In this document: positions 56,862 to 64,000 of the stretch, one piece after another
How the letters are laid out: every line of letters begins with the position of its first letter
How positions within the stretch are numbered: position 1 is the first letter of the stretch
Source of the DNA: Methylocaldum sp002005105
GTDB lineage: Bacteria; Pseudomonadota; Gammaproteobacteria; Methylococcales; Methylococcaceae
DNA length: 64,000 nucleotides
Assembly (NCBI RefSeq): GCF_051027545.1
Contig: NZ_CP194901.1
Location: 62,001 to 126,000, forward strand
Direction of reading: 5' to 3'
Position numbers and translations under genes: made by a program
Notes under the pieces: generated by a model
What the model was told of the DNA's origin: nothing
Database searches by the model: none
Seen by the model: the letters and a program-made list of their open reading frames with translations, nothing else

Positions 56862-56883
56862 CCCCTGCTGCGCGCAGCAGGGG
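56862..56883. repeat. Perfect 22-bp palindrome after the large unknown gene
   Basis: Eleven-base arms CCCCTGCTGCG and CGCAGCAGGGG meet without a spacer, 10 bp after the stop codon. No T-run follows. Confidence 0.6.
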
Positions 56884-56950
56884 GAACAGCTTGCGGAGAG
56901 GGAAATCGCCTAGGACGGGCGTATCGCTGGGATGCGGAATGGATTGCAAG

Positions 56951-56981
56951 AGGGCCGCCGGGCAATCGGACGGCCCTTTCT
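56951..56981 (+). terminator. Terminator of the large unknown gene
   Basis: AGGGCCG (56951-56957) and CGGCCCT (56971-56977) pair and are followed by TTCT. A hairpin of IS200/IS605 type (GCGAC/GTCGC, 56996-57009) lies just beyond. Confidence 0.6.
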
Positions 56982-57021
56982 GCTGCCAATTACCCGCGAC
57001 TGAAGTCGCAGGTTATCTACT

Positions 57022-57240
57022 TCAATACACCTCTCCGTGGCTGCCGACATTGACGAAAACGATTTCCCGCTCCCTAATCTCCAGCTCCAGAGTGATGCGG
57101 TATTGCATAGAAATCGAAACGGAATACAAGCCCGCCAACCGTCTTTGCAGGGGATGCAGACGCAAGGACGGATGCATGGGATTCTGTTCCAGCAGTAATA
57201 GGGTTTTGAAATAACGTTCTCGAACAGTAACAGAGCACAT
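57022..57240 (-). CDS. RelE/ParE-superfamily toxin, short N-terminus
   Basis: A 72-residue protein: RERYFKTLLLLEQNPMHPSL, RLHPLQRRLAGLYSVSISMQ, YRITLELEIREREIVFVNVG, SHGEVY. NPMHPSLRLH...L and the end GSHGEVY are typical of RelE/YoeB-like plasmid-maintenance toxins. Relatives are usually ~85-90 residues, so the first helix may be shortened here. It starts 6 bp after the antitoxin stop. Confidence 0.8.
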   Translation of the reverse strand: MCSVTVRERYFKTLLLLEQNPMHPSLRLHPLQRRLAGLYSVSISMQYRITLELEIREREIVFVNVGSHGEVY

Positions 57241-57246
57241 TGAGTT

Positions 57247-57453
57247 CTAAAAACGGCTCGATGATTTCTTGAATGACCGGGTCCGATTTTCGCTCCGCCA
57301 TTTGGACTGGGGCGGCAGAATGATCACCTCGTCCGGCAAAACCCACGTACCATTGATTTTCTCAGCGCCCACGATCCGTCTTTCATCGCAGAGGGCGCGC
57401 CGATAGCGCCGGGATCGTTTCAGTTCCAGCGCTGCTTGGGCAATGCTTTTCAT
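57247..57453 (-). CDS. Small helix-turn-helix antitoxin-like protein
   Basis: A 68-residue protein (MKSIAQAALELKRSRRYRRA, LCDERRIVGAEKINGTWVLP, DEVIILPPQSKWRSENRTRS). It looks like a compact DNA-binding domain (AQAALELKRSRRYRRALCDE) with a basic tail. Being directly upstream of a RelE-type toxin it is probably the antitoxin. Confidence 0.65.
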   Translation of the reverse strand: MKSIAQAALELKRSRRYRRALCDERRIVGAEKINGTWVLPDEVIILPPQSKWRSENRTRSFKKSSSRF

Positions 57454-57554
57454 CGGTTCGTCGTATCTCTCTCACGGGGTGGGTTTCGGAACGGATGGCT
57501 GGCCCGGCCGGTCCCAGGATAGTCTCATCGATCAGGTTGAACCGAAAGCGTCTT

Positions 57555-59222
57555 TCACTCCGGGGATTCCGGGGTAGCGCGGTGCCGCGACACGGTTTCC
57601 CGGTGGCGCCGCGCGCGTTCGGCCGACACGTAGCGCGAGGTCGTCGCCAGGCTGGCATGGCCGAGATTTTCCCGCACCGCCTCCAGCGGCACGCCGGCCT
57701 CCAGCGCGTGGGTGGCATAGCTATGGCGCAGCCAGTGGGTCGTGGCGCGTTCGAGGCGGGCGGCGCTGGCGGGGTCTGTGGTAGCGCGCGCCCGGGCCGC
57801 CGCCCGGACGAAGCCCACCAGCGCGCGGTAGAGCCCCGAGGCGGTCAACGCCTTTCCATTGCCCCGGAGCCGGCCGACCAGCGGCACCGGCCGACTGCCC
57901 GCCCCCACCGGCTTCTCACCGCGCGCCCGCAGCTCCGCGTCGATTGCGGCCAAGAGCGCCTCGGAGACCGGCACCTCGCGTATCTTGCCCCCTTTTCCGG
58001 TCACCCGCAGCCACCAGTAATCGCCCTCCCCTACCGTCTCCCGGACGAGGTCCGCCGTCGTCGCCTGTACCAGCTCGCTGAGCCTCAGGCCAGTTTCATA
58101 AGCGAGGGTCAGGACGAAGACCAGGCGCCGCAAGCGGCGGGCGTCTTCGTCACTGCTTGCCTGTCGCGCGGCGTCCTCACCGTAGGCCAAGAGCCAGCGG
58201 AAATCGGCTCGCGTCAGGACCCGATTCGGCCGCTCGACCATGAGCCTGGATCGCGGCAGGCCATCGAACGGATTGGCTTCGAGATAGGCTTGGCGCACCA
58301 ACCAGTCGAAGCAGGCCGCCAGCACCGACCGGGCGAGCCGCTGGCTGGCAGGCGAGAGGGCGCGGCGGAACGGGCGCCAGGCGGCGCTGCCCCGGGTCGC
58401 GCCGTAGGGGCCGAGCCAGTCGGGGTGGGGTTCACGCAGAAACCCGAGATAGGCCGCGCAATCGGTGGTGTCGGCATCGGACAGCGCCTTGCCGCGCTCG
58501 CGGAGGCAGTACACCAGGAACCGTTCCACCTCGCGCCGGTACTGGCGTCGGGTGCCGGGCCGGTCGGCGTAGAGCGAGAGCCAGGATTCAACCGCCTCGA
58601 GATCCGTGTCGGCCACGATCCGGCAGCGCCGTTGATGTTCCCGATTGGCGCCCTGGCGCCCATCCAAGGCTTCGTGACCGATGTAGAGGGTTTTGAGGCC
58701 CGGATGGCGCGCCTCGTTCGGCGGTCTCGCAGCCACGGCCGGGAGCCCGCCCGGCATTGTCTTAAGACAAGCCTCGGCCGTACGGGCGATGGCGGGACCG
58801 ACGCCGGGATAGCGCCGCCACCAGCGCGGCCCGTGGGCAGTCCTGGCGGCCTGGAGGTCCCCAAGGCGGGCGAGTCCCGCCGCGACGAGGGCCTGAGCGA
58901 TGCGCGGGGCGAACCAGGCGTCGACCGGATCGGTGGGCTGCGGCACCGGCTCCGGCCGCGACGCCGCCCAAGCCACGGCGACGTGGGCCTTTTTCTGCCA
59001 GGCGGTCAGCCCGGCTATCGGCGGCTCGTCCGCGAACAGCGGGGCGAGTTCGGGACGGCCGAGGCGCTGGGCCTTGACGGCGAGGCGCTGGCGCAGCGTT
59101 CGGATCTGCTGGCGAGCGGCGAGGGCGTCGTCGGTGTCGAGGTACTGCTGGGCCAGAACCGGATACGGCAGGCGCTCGATCCAGCCGCGCAGGAGGGCGG
59201 TTTCGGTGGAATTCAGGGGCAT
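57555..59222 (-). CDS. Tyrosine recombinase/integrase with DUF3701-type N-terminus
   Basis: A 555-residue recombinase. The N-terminal ~200 residues (AQQYLDTDDALAARQQIRTL, YPGVGPAIARTAEACL) match the DUF3701 extension. The catalytic domain has YETGLRLSELVQATTADLV (Arg I), VTGKGGKIREVPVSE (Lys), THWLRHSYATHALEAGV (His-x-x-Arg) and LGHASLATTSRYVSAER (His/Tyr nucleophile). Such integrases sit on plasmids and genomic islands, often divergent from kfrA as here. It may integrate the element or resolve multimers. Confidence 0.93.
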   Translation of the reverse strand: MPLNSTETALLRGWIERLPYPVLAQQYLDTDDALAARQQIRTLRQRLAVKAQRLGRPELAPLFADEPPIAGLTAWQKKAHVAVAWAASRPEPVPQPTDPVDAWFAPRIAQALVAAGLARLGDLQAARTAHGPRWWRRYPGVGPAIARTAEACLKTMPGGLPAVAARPPNEARHPGLKTLYIGHEALDGRQGANREHQRRCRIVADTDLEAVESWLSLYADRPGTRRQYRREVERFLVYCLRERGKALSDADTTDCAAYLGFLREPHPDWLGPYGATRGSAAWRPFRRALSPASQRLARSVLAACFDWLVRQAYLEANPFDGLPRSRLMVERPNRVLTRADFRWLLAYGEDAARQASSDEDARRLRRLVFVLTLAYETGLRLSELVQATTADLVRETVGEGDYWWLRVTGKGGKIREVPVSEALLAAIDAELRARGEKPVGAGSRPVPLVGRLRGNGKALTASGLYRALVGFVRAAARARATTDPASAARLERATTHWLRHSYATHALEAGVPLEAVRENLGHASLATTSRYVSAERARRHRETVSRHRATPESPE

Positions 59223-59275
59223 GGCAGCGGTTTTAGACGTCAGACTGGGCTTATCCTAGCGCTTTCGTGTCAATT

Positions 59276-59295
59276 ATGAAAAGAATAGTTTTCAT
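59276..59295. promoter_or_regulatory. Palindrome between the integrase and kfrA genes
   Basis: ATGAAAA (59276-59282) and TTTTCAT (59289-59295) with a 6-bp spacer lie in a strongly AT-rich ~120-bp divergent promoter region; further ATGATTTTCATCAT-type repeats follow. KfrA proteins autoregulate from such sites. Confidence 0.5.
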
Positions 59296-59384
59296 GATTT
59301 TCATCATACTACATTCATAATATTCTATGTATTAGATATGATGTTATGTTATAAGTAGCCGTGTCTGTCTATCGGAGATTGCCC

Positions 59385-59618
59385 ATGACCCTGCCCTTCG
59401 ATCGGGACCCCGCCGCCTGCGCCATGCTGCGCGCCCTCGTCCACGACGCCGTGCTCGGCGCCCGTCGCGCCCCGACGCCCCGGGTCCAACGTTTTCACGG
59501 CTATGCCATCCGGTGGCGTCCCCTAGCATCCGGCCGAATCGAGGTCGTAATCAGCCAAGGGGGCGCCCCGTTCGAACGAACCGTCGTGCCCTTCCCCGGC
59601 CGCGCCAATGGCCGCTGA
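59385..59618 (+). CDS. Small hypothetical protein upstream of kfrA
   Basis: A 77-residue protein from ATG 59385 with GGAG 8 bases upstream (MTLPFDRDPAACAMLRALVH, GYAIRWRPLASGRIEVVISQ). It overlaps the kfrA start by 11 bp and is probably co-expressed. No family recognised. Confidence 0.7.
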   Translation: MTLPFDRDPAACAMLRALVHDAVLGARRAPTPRVQRFHGYAIRWRPLASGRIEVVISQGGAPFERTVVPFPGRANGR

Positions 59619-60510
59619 CCGCAAACGCGACGCCATCGCCACCTACAACGCCGCCTACGCCGCCTGCGGGGAGTTGTGGTTCAAGGAGCATCTGAAGCCC
59701 ACTGTCGCTCTGATCGGCCAGCGGATCGGCATTCAGCACAATGTCGTGATCTCGCGCGCGATCAAGGACTGGAAGGTCGATGTGGATTTCGAGCGGCTGG
59801 TCGAAGAGCGTATGGCGGCCGCCCGCACCGCTCAGCCGGCGCGCGATGCGCGGCTGGATCAGGCTCTCACCGGAGTGGTCCGGATGGCGCAGGAGGAGGC
59901 GCGGCGGGAGTTCGAGACGCTGCGGGAAGATCTGGAACGGGAGCGAACGGTGCTGCGCGCCGAAACCGACGCGGCCCGGACCGAGGTGGACCGGATCCGC
60001 CGGGAATGGGACGCCTACCGGAGCGCGGCCGAACAGGCGCGGACAGACCTGCTCGGCCAGTTGGCGCAACGGGATCAGGCACTTGCGACGCTGCGGGACT
60101 GCGAGCGCGGCCTCCGCGAGGCCCTCGCCGCCGCCGAGGCCCAGCGCGCAACGCAAACCGCTACGCTCGCCGAACGCGAAGCGGCCGCCGCGAAGACGCT
60201 CGAAACCCTGGAGCGACGCTTCGAGGCCGACCATGCCTGGCATCTGCAACGGATTGCGGAGGAGCGCGACGCCGCCCAGCGGGCGGCCGAGGACCGGATC
60301 GAACGCCTGCGGCGCCGGATCGCGGAACTGGAAGTCGAGGCCCAGACCGCCGCGCAGTTACGGGATTTGCTGCGCCGCCAAGCCGATACCCTCGCCGCCC
60401 TCCAGCGCGAGTGGGCCGTCCGGCTCGCTCAGGACGAATCGAAACAGCCATCGAAGCCGTGGGCGCCGGGCCGGAGTAGTCGCCCCGAACGATTTGGGAG
60501 ACGTCGATGA
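59608..60510 (+). CDS. kfrA: KfrA-family DNA-binding coiled-coil protein
   Basis: A 300-residue protein. The first ~65 residues (TYNAAYAACGELWFKEHLKP, TVALIGQRIGIQHNVVISRA, IKDWKVDVD) are the KfrA N-terminal DNA-binding domain; residues ~90-285 are almost continuous heptad coiled coil. KfrA of IncP plasmids is an autorepressor involved in stable maintenance. The stop overlaps the WGR gene (ATGA). Confidence 0.88.
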   Translation: MAADRKRDAIATYNAAYAACGELWFKEHLKPTVALIGQRIGIQHNVVISRAIKDWKVDVDFERLVEERMAAARTAQPARDARLDQALTGVVRMAQEEARREFETLREDLERERTVLRAETDAARTEVDRIRREWDAYRSAAEQARTDLLGQLAQRDQALATLRDCERGLREALAAAEAQRATQTATLAEREAAAAKTLETLERRFEADHAWHLQRIAEERDAAQRAAEDRIERLRRRIAELEVEAQTAAQLRDLLRRQADTLAALQREWAVRLAQDESKQPSKPWAPGRSSRPERFGRRR

Positions 60511-60743
60511 CCTCGAGCTATCTCAACGGGATCGATCCCGAGCGCAACATGGCCCGCTTCTACCGAATCACCGTCACACCCACCCTGTTCGGCGACTGGT
60601 CGATGATCCGCGAGTGGGGACGAATCGGCTCGCCGGGAATGGTGCGAGAGGAGTGGTTCGAGACTGTGGAGCGGGCAACACAGGCCGCCGTCAAACTGAA
60701 TCGACAGAAACCGCGGCGGGGATACCCTGCGGTTGGCGGGTAA
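60507..60743 (+). CDS. WGR-domain protein
   Basis: A 78-residue single WGR domain: LNGIDPERNMARFYRITVTP, TLFGDWSMIREWGRIGSPGM. WGR modules bind nucleic acid in PARP-like and bacterial proteins. Translational coupling to kfrA suggests a role in the same maintenance function. Confidence 0.9.
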   Translation: MTSSYLNGIDPERNMARFYRITVTPTLFGDWSMIREWGRIGSPGMVREEWFETVERATQAAVKLNRQKPRRGYPAVGG

Positions 60744-61092
60744 GGTCGGATTGTTCGCCTTGTGCGCGATATGACTGAAAACACTGGGGCTCCATTTCCG
60801 TCAGGCTGGCCGCGCTTTTTCGATCGGCTACGCGTTGTCTGTATCGGTACGAGATTCAATCGGCTCATGATCAAGAGCGTCCGGCACCAAGGCGCTCAGG
60901 TGCAACCCGCGAGCGAGCGCCGGGTCATATTGACCCGACTGAATGTCGCCAAGGCGCTTACTCATAGGGAGCGTCACAGAATTCGGAAAAGATGGTACGC
61001 TAAGTGGCGCGGCAACGAATAGGCAATCGCCGCCGCCGAAGACCGCTCGCGCCGTTGCGTCCAAAGTGTTCAAGGGGCGGTCCCCTCTTGGC
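60744..61092. other. Intergenic boundary between plasmid-like genes and metabolic genes
   Basis: 349 bp. An 86-codon frame (60762-61022, MRDMTENTGAPFPSGWPRFF...) is open on the plus strand but has no ribosome site and no recognisable protein features. I see no tRNA, integrase core site or terminator, although an attachment site would be expected near here if the element is integrated. Confidence 0.4.
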
Positions 61093-61518
61093 TCAGTCCT
61101 GCGCGTTTCCCGGAATTGCGTCCTCCTCCTCGGTCAGCAGCCTCGAGCGGGTGAGAAAGCGCATGCCTTCCGGGGCTTCCAGCGAGAACCCGGCGCCCCG
61201 GCCCGGCACCGCGTCGATGACGAGATGGGTGTGCCGCCAATATTCGAATTGCGCCGCCCCCATGTAAAACGGGCAGCCCTCGATCTCGCCGAGAAAAACG
61301 TCAGACGGCCCGATCTTGAACTCGCCTTGCGGGTAACACATGGGCGCGCTGCCGTCGCAGCAGCCGCCCGATTGGTGAAACACCAAGTCGCACCCGTGGA
61401 TTTGGCGCAGCTTTGCGATCAATTCGGCGGCGGCGGATGTACAGGATACGCGCGTGATGGTCATCATACCGTGGCCTCCCGCCCCCGTTGCGGGGAAGCC
61501 CGCGACGGGGGTGCTCAT
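61093..61518 (-). CDS. DUF779 domain protein
   Basis: A 141-residue protein: ITRVSCTSAAAELIAKLRQI, HGCDLVFHQSGGCCDGSAPM, CYPQGEFKIGPSDVFLGEIE, FEYWRHTHLVIDAVPGRGAG. DUF779 genes are regularly found next to ExaC-type aldehyde dehydrogenases, as here (3-bp gap). Conserved Cys residues (GGCCDG) suggest metal binding; activity is unknown. Confidence 0.92.
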   Translation of the reverse strand: MSTPVAGFPATGAGGHGMMTITRVSCTSAAAELIAKLRQIHGCDLVFHQSGGCCDGSAPMCYPQGEFKIGPSDVFLGEIEGCPFYMGAAQFEYWRHTHLVIDAVPGRGAGFSLEAPEGMRFLTRSRLLTEEEDAIPGNAQD

Positions 61519-61521
61519 CCT

Positions 61522-63042
61522 TCAGAAGAAACCCAGCGCCTTGGGGCTGTAACTCACCAGCAGGTTCTTGGTCTGCTGGTAATGGTCGAGCATCATCTTG
61601 TGGGTTTCGCGGCCGATCCCCGATTGCTTGTAGCCGCCGAAAGCGGCATGGGCCGGATAGAGGTGATAGCAATTGGTCCACACCCGCCCGGCCTGGATGC
61701 CGCGGCCCATCCGATAGGCGGTGTTGAGGTCGCGGCTCCACACGCCCGCGCCGAGCCCGTACAGCGTGTCGTTGGCGATCGCCAAGGCCTCCGCCTGGTC
61801 CTTGAATGTCGTGACCGAGACCACGGGTCCGAAGATTTCTTCCTGGAAAATCCGCATCCGGTTGTGGCCTTCGAAAATGGTCGGCTCCACGTAATAACCG
61901 CCGGCCAGATCGCCTTCCAACTCCAGACGTTTGCCGCCGGCGAGCAGCTTCGCGCCTTCCTGTCGGCCGATGTCGATGTAGGCGAGGATTTTTTCCAGCT
62001 GGTCGTTGGAGGCCTGGGCGCCGACCATGGTGTCGGTATCCAGGGGATGACCGCGCCGCATGCGCATGACCCGTTCTAGGGCGCGGGCCATGAAGTCGTC
62101 GTAGATCGACGCCTGAACCAAGGCCCGCGACGGGCAGGTGCACACCTCGCCCTGGTTCAGGGCGAATAGGGCGAAGCCTTCCAGTGCCTTGTCGGCGAAC
62201 TCGTCGTCCCGGGCCAAAACGTCCCCGAAGAAGATGTTGGGCGATTTGCCGCCCAGTTCCAGCGTCACCGGAATCAGGTTTTCCGAAGCGTACTGCATGA
62301 TGAGGCGGCCGGTGGTGGTCTCGCCGGTGAAGGCGATCTTGGCGATGCGCCGGTTTTGCGCCAAGGGCTTGCCGGCCTCGACGCCGAAGCCGTTGACCAC
62401 GTTGAGCACACCGGGCGGCAAGAGGTCTCCGATCAGTTCCATCAGGAGCAGGATGCTGGCCGGGGTCTGCTCCGCCGGCTTCAACACCACGCAATTGCCC
62501 GCCGCGAGCGCCGGGGCGAGTTTCCAGGCGGCCATCAGAATCGGGAAATTCCACGGGATGATCTGCCCGACCACGCCCAAGGGCTCGTGGAAATGGTAGG
62601 CGACGGTGTCTTCGTCCAGCTCGCTCAAGCCGCCTTCCTGGGCGCGGATGCAGGCGGCGAAGTAGCGGAAATGGTCGATGGCCAGCGGGATGTCGGCGGC
62701 CAGGGTTTCCCGGATGGGCTTGCCGTTGTCCCAGGTTTCCGCCACCGCCAGCCTTTCCAGGTTGGCTTCCATGCGCTCGGCGATTTTCAGCAGGAGGTCG
62801 GCGCGGGCGGCCGGCGCCGTGCGGCCCCAGGCGTCTTTCGCGGCATGGGCGGCGTCCAGGGCCTTTTCGATGTCCTCGGCGGCGGAACGCGGAATTTCAC
62901 AGAAGGGGCGGCCCGTGACCGGCGTGACATTCTCGAAATAAAGCCCCTTGACAGGCGCCACCCAGTCGCCGCCGATGTAGTTGCCGTAGCGGGATTTGAA
63001 CTGGACCTTGCTGTCGGGTTGATTGGGGTCGGCGTAGCGCAT
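61522..63042 (-). CDS. exaC: NAD(P)-dependent aldehyde dehydrogenase (ExaC-like)
   Basis: A 506-residue aldehyde dehydrogenase: FNNFIGG-type start YGNYIGGDWVAPVKGLYFEN, GVVGQIIPWNFPILMAAWKL (cofactor site), LELGGKSPNIFFGDV with the general-base Glu, NQGEVCTCPSRALVQ with the catalytic Cys, and EEIFGPVVSVTTFKD. It oxidises aldehydes such as acetaldehyde to acids; the adjacent acetyl-CoA synthetase would activate acetate. It reads in the same direction as the DUF779 gene. Confidence 0.95.
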   Translation of the reverse strand: MRYADPNQPDSKVQFKSRYGNYIGGDWVAPVKGLYFENVTPVTGRPFCEIPRSAAEDIEKALDAAHAAKDAWGRTAPAARADLLLKIAERMEANLERLAVAETWDNGKPIRETLAADIPLAIDHFRYFAACIRAQEGGLSELDEDTVAYHFHEPLGVVGQIIPWNFPILMAAWKLAPALAAGNCVVLKPAEQTPASILLLMELIGDLLPPGVLNVVNGFGVEAGKPLAQNRRIAKIAFTGETTTGRLIMQYASENLIPVTLELGGKSPNIFFGDVLARDDEFADKALEGFALFALNQGEVCTCPSRALVQASIYDDFMARALERVMRMRRGHPLDTDTMVGAQASNDQLEKILAYIDIGRQEGAKLLAGGKRLELEGDLAGGYYVEPTIFEGHNRMRIFQEEIFGPVVSVTTFKDQAEALAIANDTLYGLGAGVWSRDLNTAYRMGRGIQAGRVWTNCYHLYPAHAAFGGYKQSGIGRETHKMMLDHYQQTKNLLVSYSPKALGFF

Positions 63043-63109
63043 CGGTGGTTCTCCTCGTCAGATAGATGAACGGTCGGTCAATGAAAAGACAAAACGCTTC
63101 CCTAAAACT

Positions 63110-63685
63110 TCAATCCAGAACACTCAGGGCGGTCTGGACGATGTCCTCCAACAGCGGACGCTCGGGGCGGATCTTGCCGATCACCAGCAGGCCCTGCAGC
63201 GTGCCGCACAGGAAGCGGGCCGTGGCGGCGGGATCGCCCCCGATTTCGCCGGCCTCCCGGGCGCGCCGCAACGTTTCGCGAAAGCCCGCCTCCAGGCCCT
63301 CCAAGAGCCGCGCGACCTTGTCGCGGACGGCATTTTCTTCCAGGCCCTTTTCCACCGCCGAGTTGGTCACCAGACAGCCGCGCAAGGGGCCGCCGGAGAC
63401 GCTTTGCTCGACCACGGCGTCGAAAAACGCCCGGATGGACGCCTTGGGCGAAGGGCGGCTTTCCAGGAGAGCCAAGAGCTTGCCGACCATCACCTCGCCA
63501 TAGCGATCCAGGACCGCCAGGAACAGGCCCTCTTTGCTGCCGAAGGCCGCATACAGGCTGCCCCGCTGAATGCCCATGGCATCCAACAAGTCCTGGATCG
63601 AGGTCGCTTCGTAGCCTTTGCGCCAGAACAGCTCGACGGCCCGATCGAGCGCCGTATCCTGATCGTAGGTCTTGGGCCTTGGCAT
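63110..63685 (-). CDS. TetR/AcrR-family regulator
   Basis: A 191-residue repressor: PRPKTYDQDTALDRAVELFW, RKGYEATSIQDLLDAMGIQR, GSLYAAFGSKEGLFLAVLDR is the TetR helix-turn-helix; the rest is a helical ligand domain with conserved Cys in RFLCGTLQGLLVIG and GPLRGCLVTNSAVE. It lies between the acetyl-CoA synthetase and aldehyde dehydrogenase genes and may control them. ATG 63685 fits the family start. Confidence 0.93.
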   Translation of the reverse strand: MPRPKTYDQDTALDRAVELFWRKGYEATSIQDLLDAMGIQRGSLYAAFGSKEGLFLAVLDRYGEVMVGKLLALLESRPSPKASIRAFFDAVVEQSVSGGPLRGCLVTNSAVEKGLEENAVRDKVARLLEGLEAGFRETLRRAREAGEIGGDPAATARFLCGTLQGLLVIGKIRPERPLLEDIVQTALSVLD

Positions 63686-63702
63686 TGTGGGGACGCCAGG
63701 GT

Positions 63703-64000
63703 TTATGCCCGCGCGCGCTGCGCCAACAGATCGTCCACCACGGACGGGTCGGCCAGCGTCGAGGTGTCGCCGAGATCGCGGCCGTCGGCGGCGGCGATTT
63801 GGCGCAGGATACGCCGCAGGATTTTGCCGGAGCGGGTCTTGGGCAGGCCGGGCGCCCATTGGATGACGTCGGGCAGGGCGATGGCGCTGATGTTTTCCTT
63901 GACCAATTCTTTCAATTCTTGTTTCAACGCCTCGCTGGGTTCGACGCCGACGTTCAGGGTCACGTAGGCATAGATGCCCTGGCCCTTGATCGGGTGCGGA
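63703..64000 (-). CDS. acs: Acetyl-CoA synthetase, C-terminal part (runs off the right edge)
   Basis: The last ~98 residues: HPIKGQGIYAYVTLNVGVEP, KELVKENISAIALPDVIQWA, PGLPKTRSGKILRRILRQIA. PKTRSGKILRR is the ACS motif around the acetylatable lysine. The enzyme activates acetate to acetyl-CoA. The stop at 63703 lies 17 bp before the tetR start, so the two are probably co-transcribed. Confidence 0.95.
   Translation of the reverse strand, partial: PHPIKGQGIYAYVTLNVGVEPSEALKQELKELVKENISAIALPDVIQWAPGLPKTRSGKILRRILRQIAAADGRDLGDTSTLADPSVVDDLLAQRARA

Noticed and set aside
57495..59279. 594-codon rightward frame opposite the integrase
   Set aside because: Antisense of an intact tyrosine recombinase; composition typical of GC-rich shadow frames.
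1..64000. tRNA or rRNA genes
   Set aside because: No cloverleaf with T-loop GGTTCGANTCC pattern or rRNA core sequence was recognised in reading the window; a covariance scan would be decisive.

Overview
ORGANISM AND KIND OF DNA. The window is GC-rich (AT-rich only at control regions) and reads as gammaproteobacterial. The conjugation genes resemble the SXT/R391 - IncA/C lineage: a MobI-like protein, ParM/ParR-like partitioning, traF-traH-traG, an FlhDC-like (SetDC/AcaDC-type) activator pair behind a lytic transglycosylase, and an ssb-bet-exo-cobS-cobT type block. A RepA gene with phased iterons and a DnaA box, parAB, KfrA and several toxin-antitoxin (TA) pairs say 'large plasmid or integrated plasmid-like element'. 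The last 3 kb (DUF779, aldehyde dehydrogenase, TetR, acetyl-CoA synthetase end) look chromosomal. A methanotroph-like (Methylococcales) host is only a guess.

LAYOUT. 1-6.0 kb: recD2 start, an orphan IS200/IS605 end, yedK, Uma2, a coupled four-gene phage-type operon (DUF5131, DUF4326, HAD, AP2-like) and a higBA pair whose promoter lies on an operator palindrome. 6.0-13.2 kb: TnpB element 1 against a truncated antirepressor, mobI with a possible oriT, then parM whose 5' end is split by a second TnpB element that is itself split by a complete IS1595-family element with 8-bp target duplications. 13.2-21.0 kb: traF, traH, an IscB element with its omega-RNA region, and traG fused to a lytic transglycosylase domain. 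21-24.6 kb: cold-shock-domain membrane protein, phd-vapC, and the slt-flhD-flhC-like operon. 24.6-32.6 kb: a ParB-like protein and a cargo island (substrate-binding protein, histidine kinase, P450, TonB receptor, dual-receiver regulator). 32.9-36.2 kb: repA and oriV, split by degraded transposons. 36.2-51.6 kb: leftward block of nrdJ, cobT/cobS-like genes, exo, bet, ssb and many small genes. 51.8-54.3 kb: parA-parB-orf with a duplicated promoter-operator. 54.4-60.7 kb: membrane protein, a large unknown protein with three N-terminal repeats, a TA pair, a tyrosine recombinase and a small orf-kfrA-WGR operon. 61-64 kb: aldehyde/acetate genes.

HOW IT FITS. The FlhDC-like pair is probably the master switch of transfer, MobI and the nearby non-coding stretch the start of transfer, TraF/H/G part of mating-pair formation, RepA-iterons and ParA/ParB and ParM the maintenance functions. 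The relaxase, coupling protein and pilus ATPase are not in the window. The most unusual feature is in 39.2-51.7 kb: fourteen intergenic leaders that share one stem-loop architecture with different but still complementary stem sequences, plus a 133-bp multi-hairpin element present twice directly after intrinsic terminators. I did not recognise either as a known RNA family. A second theme is the load of OMEGA-type elements (two intact TnpB, one IscB with a broken N-terminus, one TnpB fossil, an orphan right end) sitting in or beside plasmid backbone genes.
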